From Azophilus sp965214305 (GTDB lineage Bacteria; Pseudomonadota; Gammaproteobacteria; Pseudomonadales; Azotimanducaceae), in the NCBI GenBank assembly GCA_965214305.1, contig OZ243949.1, positions 372,001 through 436,000 on the forward strand: a DNA stretch of 64,000 bases, written 5' to 3'. Both the position numbers and the translations under genes were made by a program. The notes below the pieces were generated by a model. That model was given only the letters and a program-made list of their open reading frames with translations, was not told the origin of the DNA and did not search any database. Position 1 is the first letter of the stretch, and each line of letters opens with the position of its first letter. Shown here in pieces: positions 44,597 to 54,300 of the stretch.

Positions 44597-45982
44597 GTGC
44601 TTGCGCATCTTGCCTTGGTTGGCCGGCCCAATGTTGGCAAATCGACGCTGTTCAACCGTCTGACGCGCACCCGCGATGCGCTGGTCGCCGATGTGCCCGG
44701 CCTCACCCGCGACCGACGCTATGGGCGCGCGGTGATCGACGGCAAGCCCTGTGTTCTGGTCGATACCGGCGGACTGCTTGGCGACGACGAGCTGGCCGCG
44801 CTCACCGAACAACAGGCGGATATCGCCCTGGCCGAGGCGCATAGCGTCCTGTTTATGGTCGATGCCCGCGATGGCTTGACCGGTACCGATGAAGCCATCG
44901 CCGGGCGTCTGCGCAAGGCCGGCTGCGATGTGATTTTGGTGGTTAACAAGATCGACGGCTGTGATGTGCATAGGGCGGTGGCGGAATTCGCGACCCTGGG
45001 TTTTCACGATTTTCACTTGGTTTCCGCCAGTCACGGGCGCGGCGTCGGCCAACTCTGCGAACGGCTGGCGGCGCGCTTGCCGGACGCGAACGATGACACC
45101 GATACGGACAGCGGCACTATTCGCGCCGCCGTGGTGGGGCGCCCCAATGTCGGTAAATCGACCCTAATCAACCGCCTGGTCGGGGAAGAGCGCCAGCTGG
45201 TATTCGACCGCCCCGGTACCACCCGGGATGCCATTGAAATTCCCTTTGAACAGGCCGGCGAACGCTTCCTGCTTATCGATACCGCCGGTGTGCGTCGCCG
45301 CGGCAAGATCGATGCGGTGGTGGAGAAGTTCTCCGTCGTCAAGGCCCTGCAGGCCATGCAGCGGGCCCAGGTCGTCATCGTTGTGGTCGATGGCGGGGAA
45401 GGTTTGGTGGACCAGGATTTGCATGTGCTGCAACAGGGCGCCAATGCCGGTGCCGGCTTGGTGGTCGCCGTCAATAAATGGGACCGGCTTGACGCGGCCC
45501 GACGGCGGGTACGGCTTGCCGCCCTGGAGCGTCGGCTCGAATTTGTGCCTTGGGCGCCGGTGCATACCATATCCGCGCTTTACGGACGGGGCATTGGCCA
45601 ACTCATGGCCGATGTGCGCGCGGTGTACCGGGCCGGTGCCTTCAAGGTGGGCACCATGCCGCTCAACCGCATACTACAGGGCCTGCTGCGAGCCCATCCG
45701 CCGCCGACGGTGCGCGGTCGTCCGATTAAATTGCGCTATGTTCACAAGGTGGGCGAGCACCCGCCCCGGATCCTGGTTCACGGCAATCAAACCGCCGACT
45801 TGCCGGCGAGCTATGTGCGCTATCTCGAAAACGGCTTTCGGGTGGCGCTCGGCCTGGTGGGCAATCCGGTGCGGTTGGCGTTTCGTAGCGGCGCCAACCC
45901 CTATGCCGGCAAACGCAATGAACTAACGCGCCGCCAACGCCAGCGCCGTCGGCGCGTGATGCGCCATGGACGCGGGCGCTAA
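44597..45982 (+). CDS. der: Ribosome biogenesis GTPase Der (EngA)
   Basis: A 461-residue protein with two tandem GTPase domains. Each has a P loop GRPNVGKSTL (near residues 8 and 181), a DTGG or DTAG switch II and an NKxD motif (VNKIDG, VNKWDR). The KH-like C-terminal domain follows (YRAGAFKVGTMPLNRILQGL) with a basic tail. Start GTG 44597, 4 nt after the bamB stop. Last gene of the conserved core operon; the defence island starts immediately after. Confidence 0.95.
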   Translation: MLAHLALVGRPNVGKSTLFNRLTRTRDALVADVPGLTRDRRYGRAVIDGKPCVLVDTGGLLGDDELAALTEQQADIALAEAHSVLFMVDARDGLTGTDEAIAGRLRKAGCDVILVVNKIDGCDVHRAVAEFATLGFHDFHLVSASHGRGVGQLCERLAARLPDANDDTDTDSGTIRAAVVGRPNVGKSTLINRLVGEERQLVFDRPGTTRDAIEIPFEQAGERFLLIDTAGVRRRGKIDAVVEKFSVVKALQAMQRAQVVIVVVDGGEGLVDQDLHVLQQGANAGAGLVVAVNKWDRLDAARRRVRLAALERRLEFVPWAPVHTISALYGRGIGQLMADVRAVYRAGAFKVGTMPLNRILQGLLRAHPPPTVRGRPIKLRYVHKVGEHPPRILVHGNQTADLPASYVRYLENGFRVALGLVGNPVRLAFRSGANPYAGKRNELTRRQRQRRRRVMRHGRGR

Positions 45983-45991
45983 AGCCAATTC

Positions 45992-46492
45992 ATGCCCGTT
46001 CACTCGCATAAGGATGAGATTGAGCGTCATGCCCGTCACGCGGCAGGCCTCTACTACCGGTTGGTGCTTGTTGTGGGTCCAACAAGGAGTGGCAAAACCG
46101 CCTCGTTGCAGGCATTTCAGAACGGAAATGGAGCACCGCTAGTTAACGTGAATCTACAAATTTCCCGTAAGTTACTGGACCTAGATCGGCGCTCTCGGGT
46201 TCTGCATTTCCCAAAGCTCCTAAACGCCATAGTCGAAACCGAGGCATGTGGTTCGGATACTGTTTTGCTCGACAATACCGAGGTTCTCTTTGATGCCGAT
46301 TTACAGCAGGATCCACTGCACTTACTGAAGACTTTGGCGCGGCATCGGACGGTAATTGCCGCATGGAGCGGCATTGCGGAAGCCGATGCGCTAATCTATG
46401 CCAAACTCGGCCATCGGGAATACAGGCACTATTCGCTTGGCCGGCCCGCTGGGGCTGGGCCGCTCATCGTCCACTTGGAGACTGAGGCTTGA
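45992..46492 (+). CDS. brxF: BREX-3 system P-loop protein BrxF
   Basis: A 166-residue small ATPase, the usual length. The Walker A is VVGPTRSGKTASL near residue 28 and a Walker B-like strand is TVLLDNTEVLFD. LHFPKLLNAIVE and HRTVIAAWSG fit the BrxF family, which marks the start of BREX type 3 loci. Its stop overlaps the TTG start of the brxC remnant, the normal coupled order. It is intact but its partners are gone, so it is probably without function. Confidence 0.78.
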   Translation: MPVHSHKDEIERHARHAAGLYYRLVLVVGPTRSGKTASLQAFQNGNGAPLVNVNLQISRKLLDLDRRSRVLHFPKLLNAIVETEACGSDTVLLDNTEVLFDADLQQDPLHLLKTLARHRTVIAAWSGIAEADALIYAKLGHREYRHYSLGRPAGAGPLIVHLETEA

Positions 46493-46644
46493 CCACCTAC
46501 GGCGACTTGATTGCCTTCGACCCCATCGAAAGCGTAGTCCAGCTCCGTTACGCCGACGACGACCAAGCGGCTCGGCGACTCGTGGAAACCTTTGTTGTTT
46601 CCGACGAGATGGCGGAGCGCCTAGCCGCGTTAGGGAAGGTCTGA
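46489..46644 (+). pseudogene. N-terminal fragment of BREX-3 brxC, cut by an IS5-type element
   Basis: From TTG 46489 (overlapping the brxF stop) 51 codons read TTYGDLIAFDPIESVVQLRY, then RRLVETFVVSDEMAERLAAL, matching the start of the large BREX-3 ATPase BrxC, normally over 1000 residues. The frame then runs into TTAG (46630-46633) and the IS terminus GGAAGGTCTGAACAAG, ending at TGA 46642-46644. Only about 4 percent of the gene is left. Confidence 0.75.
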
Positions 46645-47150
46645 ACAAGACGGCATTCTTCGCCGGGCTTGCGGATGACTTCGTTTTTGAAGCCAACCGG
46701 CATGGAAGGAGGCGAAATCATGCCTTCGGGGCATGGGACGTGCTTGGGCATGGCCGTCCCGGACGCCTTTTCGCGGCCCTTCGCGGATCGCGGACGGACT
46801 GCGCCCGCGGCATCAGGCGGGCGCATGCCGGCCGGCGATGAGCAGGTTGGAGAAGCCGAGCAGCAGCGCGATGCGCCGTGGCCACGTCGGCCTCGTTCGC
46901 CGAGGTCGTCTCCAGGCTGTGCGTCAGGCCCGTCTCCGAGTCCACGCCGATGTGCGCCTTCATCCCGAAGTGCCATTGGTTGCCCTTCCTCGTCTGGCGC
47001 ATCTCCGGATCCCGCTCCCCCGCCTTGTTCCTGGTCGAGCTCGGCGCGTCGATGATGCTCGCGTCCACGATCGTCCCGCGCTTCAGGCGGTGGCCCAGCG
47101 AAGCCAGGTGCGCGTTGACCTCCGCGAACAGCGCCGCGACCGGGCGGGCA
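46634..47150 (-). mobile_element. IS5-type insertion sequence remnant, copy 1
   Basis: The right terminal repeat GGAAGGTCTGAACAAG follows TTAG, the IS5-group target consensus. On the minus strand transposase pieces remain: ALFAEVNAHLASLGHRLKRG, TIVDASIIDAPSSTRNKAGE, WHFGMKAHIGVDSETGLTHS (two DDE-type Asp residues), then, after a frame-changing deletion, the C-terminal RIALLLGFSNLLIAGRHAPA. The first about 115 residues and the left terminus are missing next to hsdM. It marks the left edge of the type I cassette. Confidence 0.8.
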
Positions 47151-47223
47151 GGCGCATCGCGGAAAAGTGCACAGGCATCAAAGCCGGGCTGTCCGGCCGA
47201 GCAGTTACCACGCGGAAAAGACC

Positions 47224-48780
47224 ATGAGCGCAACCAACAACCCACTCGAAAACCGTCTCTGGGCCGCCGCCGACGAGCTGCGGGCCAACTCCAGGCTGAA
47301 GGCATCGGAATACTCCATCCCGGTGCTGGGGATGATCTTCCTGCGTTATGCGGACGTGAAGTTCGCCGAGGCCGAGAAGCGGATCGGCAAGCAAGGCGGT
47401 GGTCGCCGCCGCACGGACGGCAAGGAGCGGTATCAGGCCATGGGTGTGCTCTATCTGCCCGAGGCGGCGCGATTCGGCAACCTGCTCAAGCTGCCCGAGG
47501 GGGAGAACATCGGCCAGACGATCAACGGCGCCATGCGGGCCATCGAGCAAGAGAATCCCGACCTCAAGGACGTGCTGCCCAAGACCTACAACCGGCTGGA
47601 GAACGCCACCCTGGTGGAGCTGCTCAAGCTGATGGGCTCCATCCCCATGGACATCGAGGGCGACGCCTTCGGCAAGATCTACGAGTATTTCCTCGGCAAG
47701 TTCGCCATGACCGAGGGGCAGAAGGGCGGCGAGTTCTACACCCCCACCAGCATCGTCAAGCTGATCGTCGAGATCATCGAACCCTTCCACGGGCGCATCT
47801 TCGACCCGGCCTGCGGTTCCGGCGGCATGTTCGTGCAATCCGCCCGCCTCAAACAGGAGCACAGGAACAATGCCGCCGCCGAGATCAGCGTTTACGGCCA
47901 GGAGCGCGTGGCCGAGACGGTGCGCTTGGGCAAGATGAACCTCGCGGTGCATGGCCTCGCCGGGGACATCCGCCAGGGCAACACCTACTACGAAGACCTG
48001 CACAACTGCCCCGGCAAGTTCGATTTCGTGATGGCCAATCCACCCTTCAACGTGGACCGGGTGGACAAGGAGCGCCTCAAGGACGACCGGCGCTTTCCCT
48101 TCGGCATGCCCCGCGTGGATAACGCCAACTACCTGTGGATTCAGAACTTCCACAGCGCCCTGAGCGCCAACGGCCGGGCCGGGTTCGTCATGGCCAACTC
48201 GGCCTCCGACGCCCGCGCCTCGGAGCTGGAGATCCGCAAGCGACTCATCGAGGCCAAAGCGGTTGATGTGATGGTGGCCGTCGGCTCCAACTTTTTCTAC
48301 ACCGTCACCCTGCCCTGCACCCTCTGGTTCCTGGACCGCGGCAAGCGCGACACCGGGCGCGAGGATGCCGTGCTGTTCATCGACGCCCGCCACATCTACC
48401 GCCAGCTTGACCGCGCCCACCGCGACTTCGAGCCGCGGCAGATCGAGTTTCTCGCCAACATCGTGCGGCTCTACCGGGACGAGAAGCCAGAGAACCGGCA
48501 CGGCAGCGCCGGGATGCTGGCCGAGAAGTTCCCGGACGGCGGCTATCAGGACGTCCCCGGCCTGTGCAGGATGGCGGGCATCGGGGAGATCGAGGCCCAG
48601 GGCTGGAGCCTAAACCCCGGCCGCTATGTGGGCGTGGCGGCGCGGGAGGAGGATGACTTCAATTTCTTCGAGCGGCTGGGGGAATTGAATGATGAGCTGG
48701 AGGTGCTGAACAGCGAGGCGCGGGAGTTGGAAGAGCGGATTGCGGGGAATGTTATTGCCGTTTTGGATGGGAGATGCTGA
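47224..48780 (+). CDS. hsdM: Type I restriction-modification system DNA methyltransferase subunit
   Basis: A 518-residue N6-adenine methyltransferase. HsdM N-terminal helical domain (NRLWAAADELRANSRLKASE, about 10-140), SAM motif I FDPACGSGGMFVQSA near residue 194, catalytic motif IV NPPF (VMANPPFNVDR), and a C-terminal coiled coil. EFYTPTSIVKLIVEI is typical. ATG 47224 begins the family similarity. It modifies host DNA with HsdS, giving protection from HsdR. No obvious promoter of its own; it may be read from the BREX promoter or from within the IS remnant. Confidence 0.93.
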   Translation: MSATNNPLENRLWAAADELRANSRLKASEYSIPVLGMIFLRYADVKFAEAEKRIGKQGGGRRRTDGKERYQAMGVLYLPEAARFGNLLKLPEGENIGQTINGAMRAIEQENPDLKDVLPKTYNRLENATLVELLKLMGSIPMDIEGDAFGKIYEYFLGKFAMTEGQKGGEFYTPTSIVKLIVEIIEPFHGRIFDPACGSGGMFVQSARLKQEHRNNAAAEISVYGQERVAETVRLGKMNLAVHGLAGDIRQGNTYYEDLHNCPGKFDFVMANPPFNVDRVDKERLKDDRRFPFGMPRVDNANYLWIQNFHSALSANGRAGFVMANSASDARASELEIRKRLIEAKAVDVMVAVGSNFFYTVTLPCTLWFLDRGKRDTGREDAVLFIDARHIYRQLDRAHRDFEPRQIEFLANIVRLYRDEKPENRHGSAGMLAEKFPDGGYQDVPGLCRMAGIGEIEAQGWSLNPGRYVGVAAREEDDFNFFERLGELNDELEVLNSEARELEERIAGNVIAVLDGRC

Positions 48781-49967
48781 TGTCTGAGATTCTTTCAGAC
48801 GTAACAGATTTCATTATCGATACAAAGCACAAGACACCAAAATTTGTCGATCATGGTTATCTGTGTATTCGAACTCCTAATATTGGTCGCGGTTTCTTTA
48901 TTCTTGAGAATGCCAAATATGTCTCGCAGGAGACCTACGAGGAGTGGACCGAACGCGCAACACCGAGAACTGGCGATTTGATTCTTGCTCGGGAAGCTCC
49001 GATTGGGAATGTCGCGTGGATTCCTCCCGGTTTGAAGCCATGTATTGGCCAGAGAACGATTCTTATAAGACCGCTCCATGATCGGGTCGATGGTCGATAC
49101 TTGTCTTATTTGCTACTTGGAGACGAATGCCAAAATCGAATGCATGCTTTATCTGGCGGCGCTACTGTTCCGCATTTGAATATGAGCGATATACGGAAGT
49201 TGGACTTGCCACATCTTCCAGATTTTTCAGTACAGCAAAAAATTTCCGCCATCCTCTCCGCCTACGACGATCTGATCGAGAAAAACCTCCGGCGCATCAA
49301 GATACTGGAGGAGATGGCCCAGAACCTCTACCGCGAGTGGTTCGTCAAGTTCCGTTTTCCTGGCCATGAGCACGCGCGCCTGGTCGATTCCCCGCTGGGG
49401 AAGATTCCAAAGGGATGGGTTGCCGCAACTCTTAGCGACCTTGTGAGCATTAGAAAAGGTAAAAACATCACCAAGAAGACCATTGTGCCGGGTAACGTCC
49501 CTGTAGTTGCTGGTGGAATTACGCCCGCCTACTACCACAATGCTGCCAATACTCAAAATCCTGTAATCACTATAAGCGCTTCCGGTGCTAATGCAGGATT
49601 CGTAAATCTCTATTACGAGGATGTGTGGGCATCAGATTGCTCCGTAATCGATTCAGGAGTAACGCGGCATGTCTATTATTTCAATCTGCTGCTCAAGGAA
49701 CGCCAATACGAAGTGACGAGGCTGCAAAGGGGTGCGGCTCAACCCCATGTCTATCCGAAAGATTTGATGGCTTTAGAAGTATGCGCCGCACCCGACGAAG
49801 TTTTGGAGATGTTTGGTTCATATATCGAACCAGTTTTCAAGATGATCAGAAACCTGAAAAGCAGGAACAATAACCTCCGCCAAACCCGCGACCTCCTCCT
49901 CCCCAAACTCATCTCCGGTGAATTGGACGTTTCGGAATCGGATATCGACATCAGGGGGACGCAATGA
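48774..49967 (+). CDS. hsdS: Type I restriction-modification system specificity subunit
   Basis: A 397-residue specificity protein with two target recognition domains. TRD1 is about residues 1-150, followed by the conserved spacer LPDFSVQQKISAILSAYDDL, IEKNLRRIKILEEMAQNLYR, EWFVKFRFPGHEH; TRD2 runs to about 360 and the second conserved helix is NNLRQTRDLLLPKLISGELD. TRD1 and TRD2 are clearly more AT-rich than the surroundings, usual for swapped recognition domains. Overlaps hsdM by 7 nt; ATG 48780 is an alternative start. The target sequence cannot be predicted. Confidence 0.92.
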   Translation: MLMSEILSDVTDFIIDTKHKTPKFVDHGYLCIRTPNIGRGFFILENAKYVSQETYEEWTERATPRTGDLILAREAPIGNVAWIPPGLKPCIGQRTILIRPLHDRVDGRYLSYLLLGDECQNRMHALSGGATVPHLNMSDIRKLDLPHLPDFSVQQKISAILSAYDDLIEKNLRRIKILEEMAQNLYREWFVKFRFPGHEHARLVDSPLGKIPKGWVAATLSDLVSIRKGKNITKKTIVPGNVPVVAGGITPAYYHNAANTQNPVITISASGANAGFVNLYYEDVWASDCSVIDSGVTRHVYYFNLLLKERQYEVTRLQRGAAQPHVYPKDLMALEVCAAPDEVLEMFGSYIEPVFKMIRNLKSRNNNLRQTRDLLLPKLISGELDVSESDIDIRGTQ

Positions 49968-50665
49968 GCGAGACCATTAATGTCTATTGCGACGAATCCT
50001 GCCATCTTGAGAATGATAGGCAGCCGGTAATGCTGCTGGGGGCTGTCTGGTGTCCACAGGAAGAGGTAGCGCGACTCTCCCGAGAAGTGCAAGACATGAA
50101 GGCGCACCACAAGGCGGCGGGCGAATTGAAGTGGACCAAGGTCTCCAAAGCGCGGCTGGATTTCTATTTGGAGCTGGTGGACTGGTTTCTGACGGAAGCG
50201 CCATTGCATTTCCGTGGGTTGGTGGTGTTGCACAAGGAGCGGTTGAATCATGCCTTGTTTAACCAAGGCTCGCACGACAATTTCTACTACAAGATGTATT
50301 TTTCCCTGCTCAACAAGATTCTAAACCCGGAGGAACGGTACAACATCTACTTGGATATCAAAGACACGCGCAGCCGTCTGAAGCTGCACCAACTAGGCGA
50401 GATATTGTGTAACGACCAGTTCGACTTCACCAGCCAGATGATCGGCCATTTGCAGAATATTCGCTCCCATGAATCCCATCTGCTCCAAGTTTGTGATTTT
50501 CTGCTCGGCGCGGTTTCCTACCGGCATCGGGGCTTGTCCGGCAACCCGGCAAAAGCGGAGATAATCCGCTGCCTTGAGGAGCGGCTGGGGCGGAGGTTGC
50601 TGCGCTCCACCCCGCTGCGGGAGGAGAAGTTCAACCTGTTCCTGTTTAAGCCACGGGAGGCCTAG
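49964..50665 (+). CDS. DUF3800 domain protein inside the type I operon
   Basis: A 233-residue protein with the RNase H-like DUF3800 fold. Acidic positions are visible: INVYCDES near residue 10, ELKWTKVSKARLDFYLELVD, IYLDIKDTRS near 125, then HESHLLQVCDFLLGAVSYRH. Its start overlaps the hsdS stop, so it is translated with the type I genes. Function of DUF3800 is unknown; the fold and the defence-island setting suggest a nuclease role. Confidence 0.75.
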   Translation: MSETINVYCDESCHLENDRQPVMLLGAVWCPQEEVARLSREVQDMKAHHKAAGELKWTKVSKARLDFYLELVDWFLTEAPLHFRGLVVLHKERLNHALFNQGSHDNFYYKMYFSLLNKILNPEERYNIYLDIKDTRSRLKLHQLGEILCNDQFDFTSQMIGHLQNIRSHESHLLQVCDFLLGAVSYRHRGLSGNPAKAEIIRCLEERLGRRLLRSTPLREEKFNLFLFKPREA

Positions 50666-50670
50666 CGGGA

Positions 50671-51150
50671 ATGAGCCATCCAGAATGGTTGCCGGAACTT
50701 TTCCCGGTGAACCCGTGGCGGCATGATACCTACGAGGCGTTGTACCGGCTATTCGAGCAGGATTTCAAGGAGAACCAGCCGATGTATGACGGCCACGCCG
50801 TATGGTTCTTTCCGGAAATGGAAGACGGCAGGGAGAAGATTTTCTGGCACCTGACATCACGGGAGGACAAGAAAGCAGGTGAGCGCTTGCCGGACTTGCG
50901 CAGAAGTGAGCGTCTGCCTTGGGTGCGGCCGATGCTGGACTATCCGGGAGGGCCGGAAGTGTTGGCTTGGGATCACCGGGAAGATGACGGGACGGTCAAG
51001 ACCTACGTCTGGCTGGAGAATGATGATTTTGTAGTCATTATGAAGAAGTATCCCGACGGTCGGCGACGGCTGCTCACCTCATTCTGGGTGGAATACGGAA
51101 ATACCAAACGCAAGCTCAGGAAAAAGTATGAACGCAAGATAGGAGCTTGA
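50671..51150 (+). CDS. Small putative BECR/RelE-fold nuclease (toxin-like)
   Basis: A 159-residue protein. Segments MEDGREKIFWHLTSREDKK, RRSERLPWVRPMLDYPGGPE, WLENDDFVVIMKKYPDGRRR and LLTSFWVEYGNTKRKLRKKY resemble, in order and spacing, the PBECR-type domains found on phage and conjugative effector proteins (Barnase-EndoU-ColicinE5/D-RelE superfamily). Candidate catalytic residues are the His in FWHLTSRE, the Glu/Arg pair in SERLPW, and the Ser/Thr near LLTSFW. It lies 5 nt after the DUF3800 gene. The assignment is from pattern recognition and moderately uncertain. Confidence 0.55.
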   Translation: MSHPEWLPELFPVNPWRHDTYEALYRLFEQDFKENQPMYDGHAVWFFPEMEDGREKIFWHLTSREDKKAGERLPDLRRSERLPWVRPMLDYPGGPEVLAWDHREDDGTVKTYVWLENDDFVVIMKKYPDGRRRLLTSFWVEYGNTKRKLRKKYERKIGA

Positions 51151-51175
51151 AATCAGGGGGCACATAAACAAGAAA

Positions 51176-51196
51176 GGCCAACGCAGAACGTTGGCC
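51176..51196 (+). terminator. Hairpin after the putative nuclease gene
   Basis: A perfect 8-bp stem, GGCCAACG/CGTTGGCC, with a CAGAA loop. It is preceded by AAA and followed by CAACTCTTT. It could end the hsdM-hsdS-DUF3800-nuclease transcript in the 234-bp gap before hsdR, though the T tract is weak. Confidence 0.5.
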
Positions 51197-51323
51197 CAAC
51201 TCTTTCCGCCATGGGTGGATGAGATACGCGCAGTATGGGCAATATAGCGTGAGAAGTCAAATTTTTATGCGTGAGGTTTAAGCCAGAGACTTATGGAAAG
51301 AAAAAACAATAAAAACAATGTCT

Positions 51324-51329
51324 TATAAT
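51324..51329 (+). promoter_or_regulatory. Candidate -10 box for hsdR
   Basis: TATAAT in a strikingly AT-rich stretch (about 51240-51350), 55 nt before the hsdR ATG and downstream of the hairpin. No good -35 at 17 nt. It suggests hsdR is transcribed separately from hsdMS, which would let methylation come before restriction. Confidence 0.45.
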
Positions 51330-51384
51330 TTATCAGATTGATTGGTATCGGCATGATGATGAATCAGAGGTAGAGGGGAAGCGG

Positions 51385-54300
51385 ATGTCCGAATACTCCG
51401 AAGACGCGCTGGTCGAACAGCCCGCCATCGCCCTGTTCGCGGCGATGGGATGGGAGACGGCCAGCGGCTTCCATGAATTCGATCAAGCGGGCGGCAGCCC
51501 CCTGGGGCGGGAGACGAAATCCGAGGTGGTGCTTGGAGGGCGGTTGCGGCCGGCGCTGGAGCGGCTGAATCCCGGTCTGCCGGCGGACGCTTTCGACCAA
51601 GCCATCGAGGAGTTGGTCCGCGACCGCGGCGCCATGGCCCCGGTGCGGGCCAACCGAGAAATCCATCTGCTGCTGAAGAACGGCGCGCGGGTAAAGATTT
51701 CCGACCCTGACGGCGAGGGCGAGACGGTGGAGTTGGTCAGGCTGATCGACTGGAACACACCGGCCGACAACGATTTTCTGCTGGTCAGCCAGTTCTGGGT
51801 GACCGGGGAGATGTACACCCGGCGGGCTGACCTTGTGGGCTTCGTCAACGGCATTCCGCTGGTGTTCATCGAGCTGAAGGCGGCTCATGCCCGGCTTGAG
51901 ACGGCCTACACCGGCAATCTTGCCGACTACAAGAACACGATTCCGCAGCTCTTCTGGTACAACGCCCTGATCGTGCTCTCCAACGGCAGCCGCAGCCGCA
52001 TCGGCAGCATGACGGCAAACTGGGAGCACTTCGCCGAGTGGAAGAAAATCAACAGCGAGGGCGAAGAGGGGGTGGTCTCGCTGGAGACCATGATCCGGGG
52101 CACCTGCGACAAGGCGCGGCTGCTGGACCTGGTGGAGAACTTCACCCTGTTCATGGAGGCGCAAGGCGGCTCCATCAAACTGCTGGGCAAGAATCACCAG
52201 TACCTGGGGGTGAACAACGCCATCGAGGCGCTGCGGGGCATCGAGAGCCGCGCTGGCAGGCTGGGCGTGTTCTGGCATACCCAGGGCAGCGGCAAGAGCG
52301 TGTCGATGATCTGTTTCGCGCAGAAGGTATTGCGCAAGATTCCCGGCAACTGGACCTTCGTCATCATCACCGACCGGCGGGAGCTGGATCACCAGATCTA
52401 CAAAAGCTTCGCGGCGAGCGGGGCGGTGACCGGGCAAGGGGCGCAAGCCACTTCAAGCCGTCATCTGCGGCAGCTTTTGACGGAAGACCACCGCTACGTC
52501 TTCACCCTCATCCACAAGTTCCGCACCGAACGGGGCGGGGCGCATCCGGTGTTGTCGGAGCGCGCCGACATCATCGTCATCACCGACGAGGCGCATCGCA
52601 GCCAGTACGACACCCTGGCGCTGAATATGCGCGCCGCCCTGCCCAACGCCTCGTTCATCGCCTTCACTGGCACGCCGCTGATCATCGGCGAGGAGAAGAC
52701 GCGGGAGGTCTTCGGCGATTATGTGAGCGTCTATGACTTCCGCCAGTCGGTGGAGGACGGCGCGACCGTTCCGCTCTACTACGAAAACCGCATCCCCGAG
52801 TTGCAGCTTGCCAACGAGAATCTCAACGAGGACATGGAGCGCCTGCTGGAAGAGGCGGAGTTGGACGAGGCGCAGGAGAAAAAGCTGGAGCGGGAATTCG
52901 CGCGCCAGTACCACCTGATCACGCGCGAGGAGCGGCTGGAGACCATTGCGGAGGATATTGTGCGTCATTTCACCGGGCGCGGGTTCCCCGGCAAGGCGAT
53001 GGTGATCAGCATCGACAAGGCCACGGCGGTGCGCATGCACGACAGGGTGAAGACGCATTGGACGGCGGAAATGTCGCGCCTGATGGACGAGATGGCGAAG
53101 GCGGCGGGCGACGAGAAGCGCCGGGCCATCAAAGAGCGTCTCCAGTTCATGGATTCCACCGACATGGCGGTGGTGGTCTCTCCGTCGCAGAACGAGATCG
53201 GGGAGATGAAAGCCAGGGGACTGGACATCGCGCCGCACCGCAAGCGCATGGTCAGCGAAGACTTGGAGACCAAATTCAAGGACCCGGACGATCCCTTCCG
53301 TATCGTCTTCGTCTGCGCCATGTGGCTGACCGGCTTTGATGCGCCTTCCTGCTCCACGCTCTACCTGGACAAGCCAATGCGCAACCACACCTTGATGCAG
53401 ACCATCGCGAGGGCCAACCGGGTGTTCAAGGAAAAGGTCAACGGCCTCATCGTCGATTACGTCGGGGTGTTCCGCAACCTGGAAAAGGCACTGGCGATCT
53501 ATGGGGCCGAGAGTGGCGGCGGCGGCGATTCCCTGGTCAAGGACAAGGCGGCGCTTGTTGCCTTGTTGCAGCGGTCGATTGCCGAGACGGAGAGGCTCTG
53601 CGCGGGAATGGGGGTTGAGCTTGATGCCATCGAGGCAACCGGCGATTTCGGGAAAATCAAGCTGCTGGATGATGCGGTGGAGGCCCTGATTGCCAATGAC
53701 GACAGCAAAAAGCGATATCTGATGCAGGCCGCGACGGTCTGGAGGCTCTACAAGGCCATACTGCCGGACAGCGAAGCCAAGGCATTCGCTGCGCGGTGTC
53801 TGTTGATTGACGTTTTAGTGAAGAAGATCCGGGCGCTTACCCCTCCGGCAGACATCTCTGAAGTAATGGGCCAAGTAGAGGAACTGCTGGATATGTCCAT
53901 TGCCGCCGGGGGATACATGATTCGGGAAACGCCTGCGGCCTATGGGTTGGCGGGCGGCGCTGAGGGGCATTGGGTCGATCTCTCACAGATAGATTTCGAG
54001 GTATTGAAGGAGCGTTTCACCAAAGGCAACAAGCGCACGGAGGCGGAAAAGCTCAAGGGCCAGGTACACGGCAAATTGAAGCGGATGCTGCGTCTCAACC
54101 GCACCCGCATGGATTACCTGGAGCGGTTCCAGAAGATGATCGACGAATACAACGCCGGGAGCCTGAACATTGACGAGTTTTTCCAGCGGCTGCTGACTTT
54201 TGCTGAAAGCCTAAACGAGGAGGAGAAGCGGAGTGTCGCGGAGCAACTATCGGAAGAAGAGCTGGCGTTGTTCGACATCCTGACCAAGCCCCGGCTTGAT

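Noticed and set aside
47083..48501. A 472-codon open frame on the minus strand opposite hsdM
   Set aside because: It is an antisense shadow of hsdM, which has clear motifs on the plus strand; the shadow shows no family features and arises from high GC at third codon positions.
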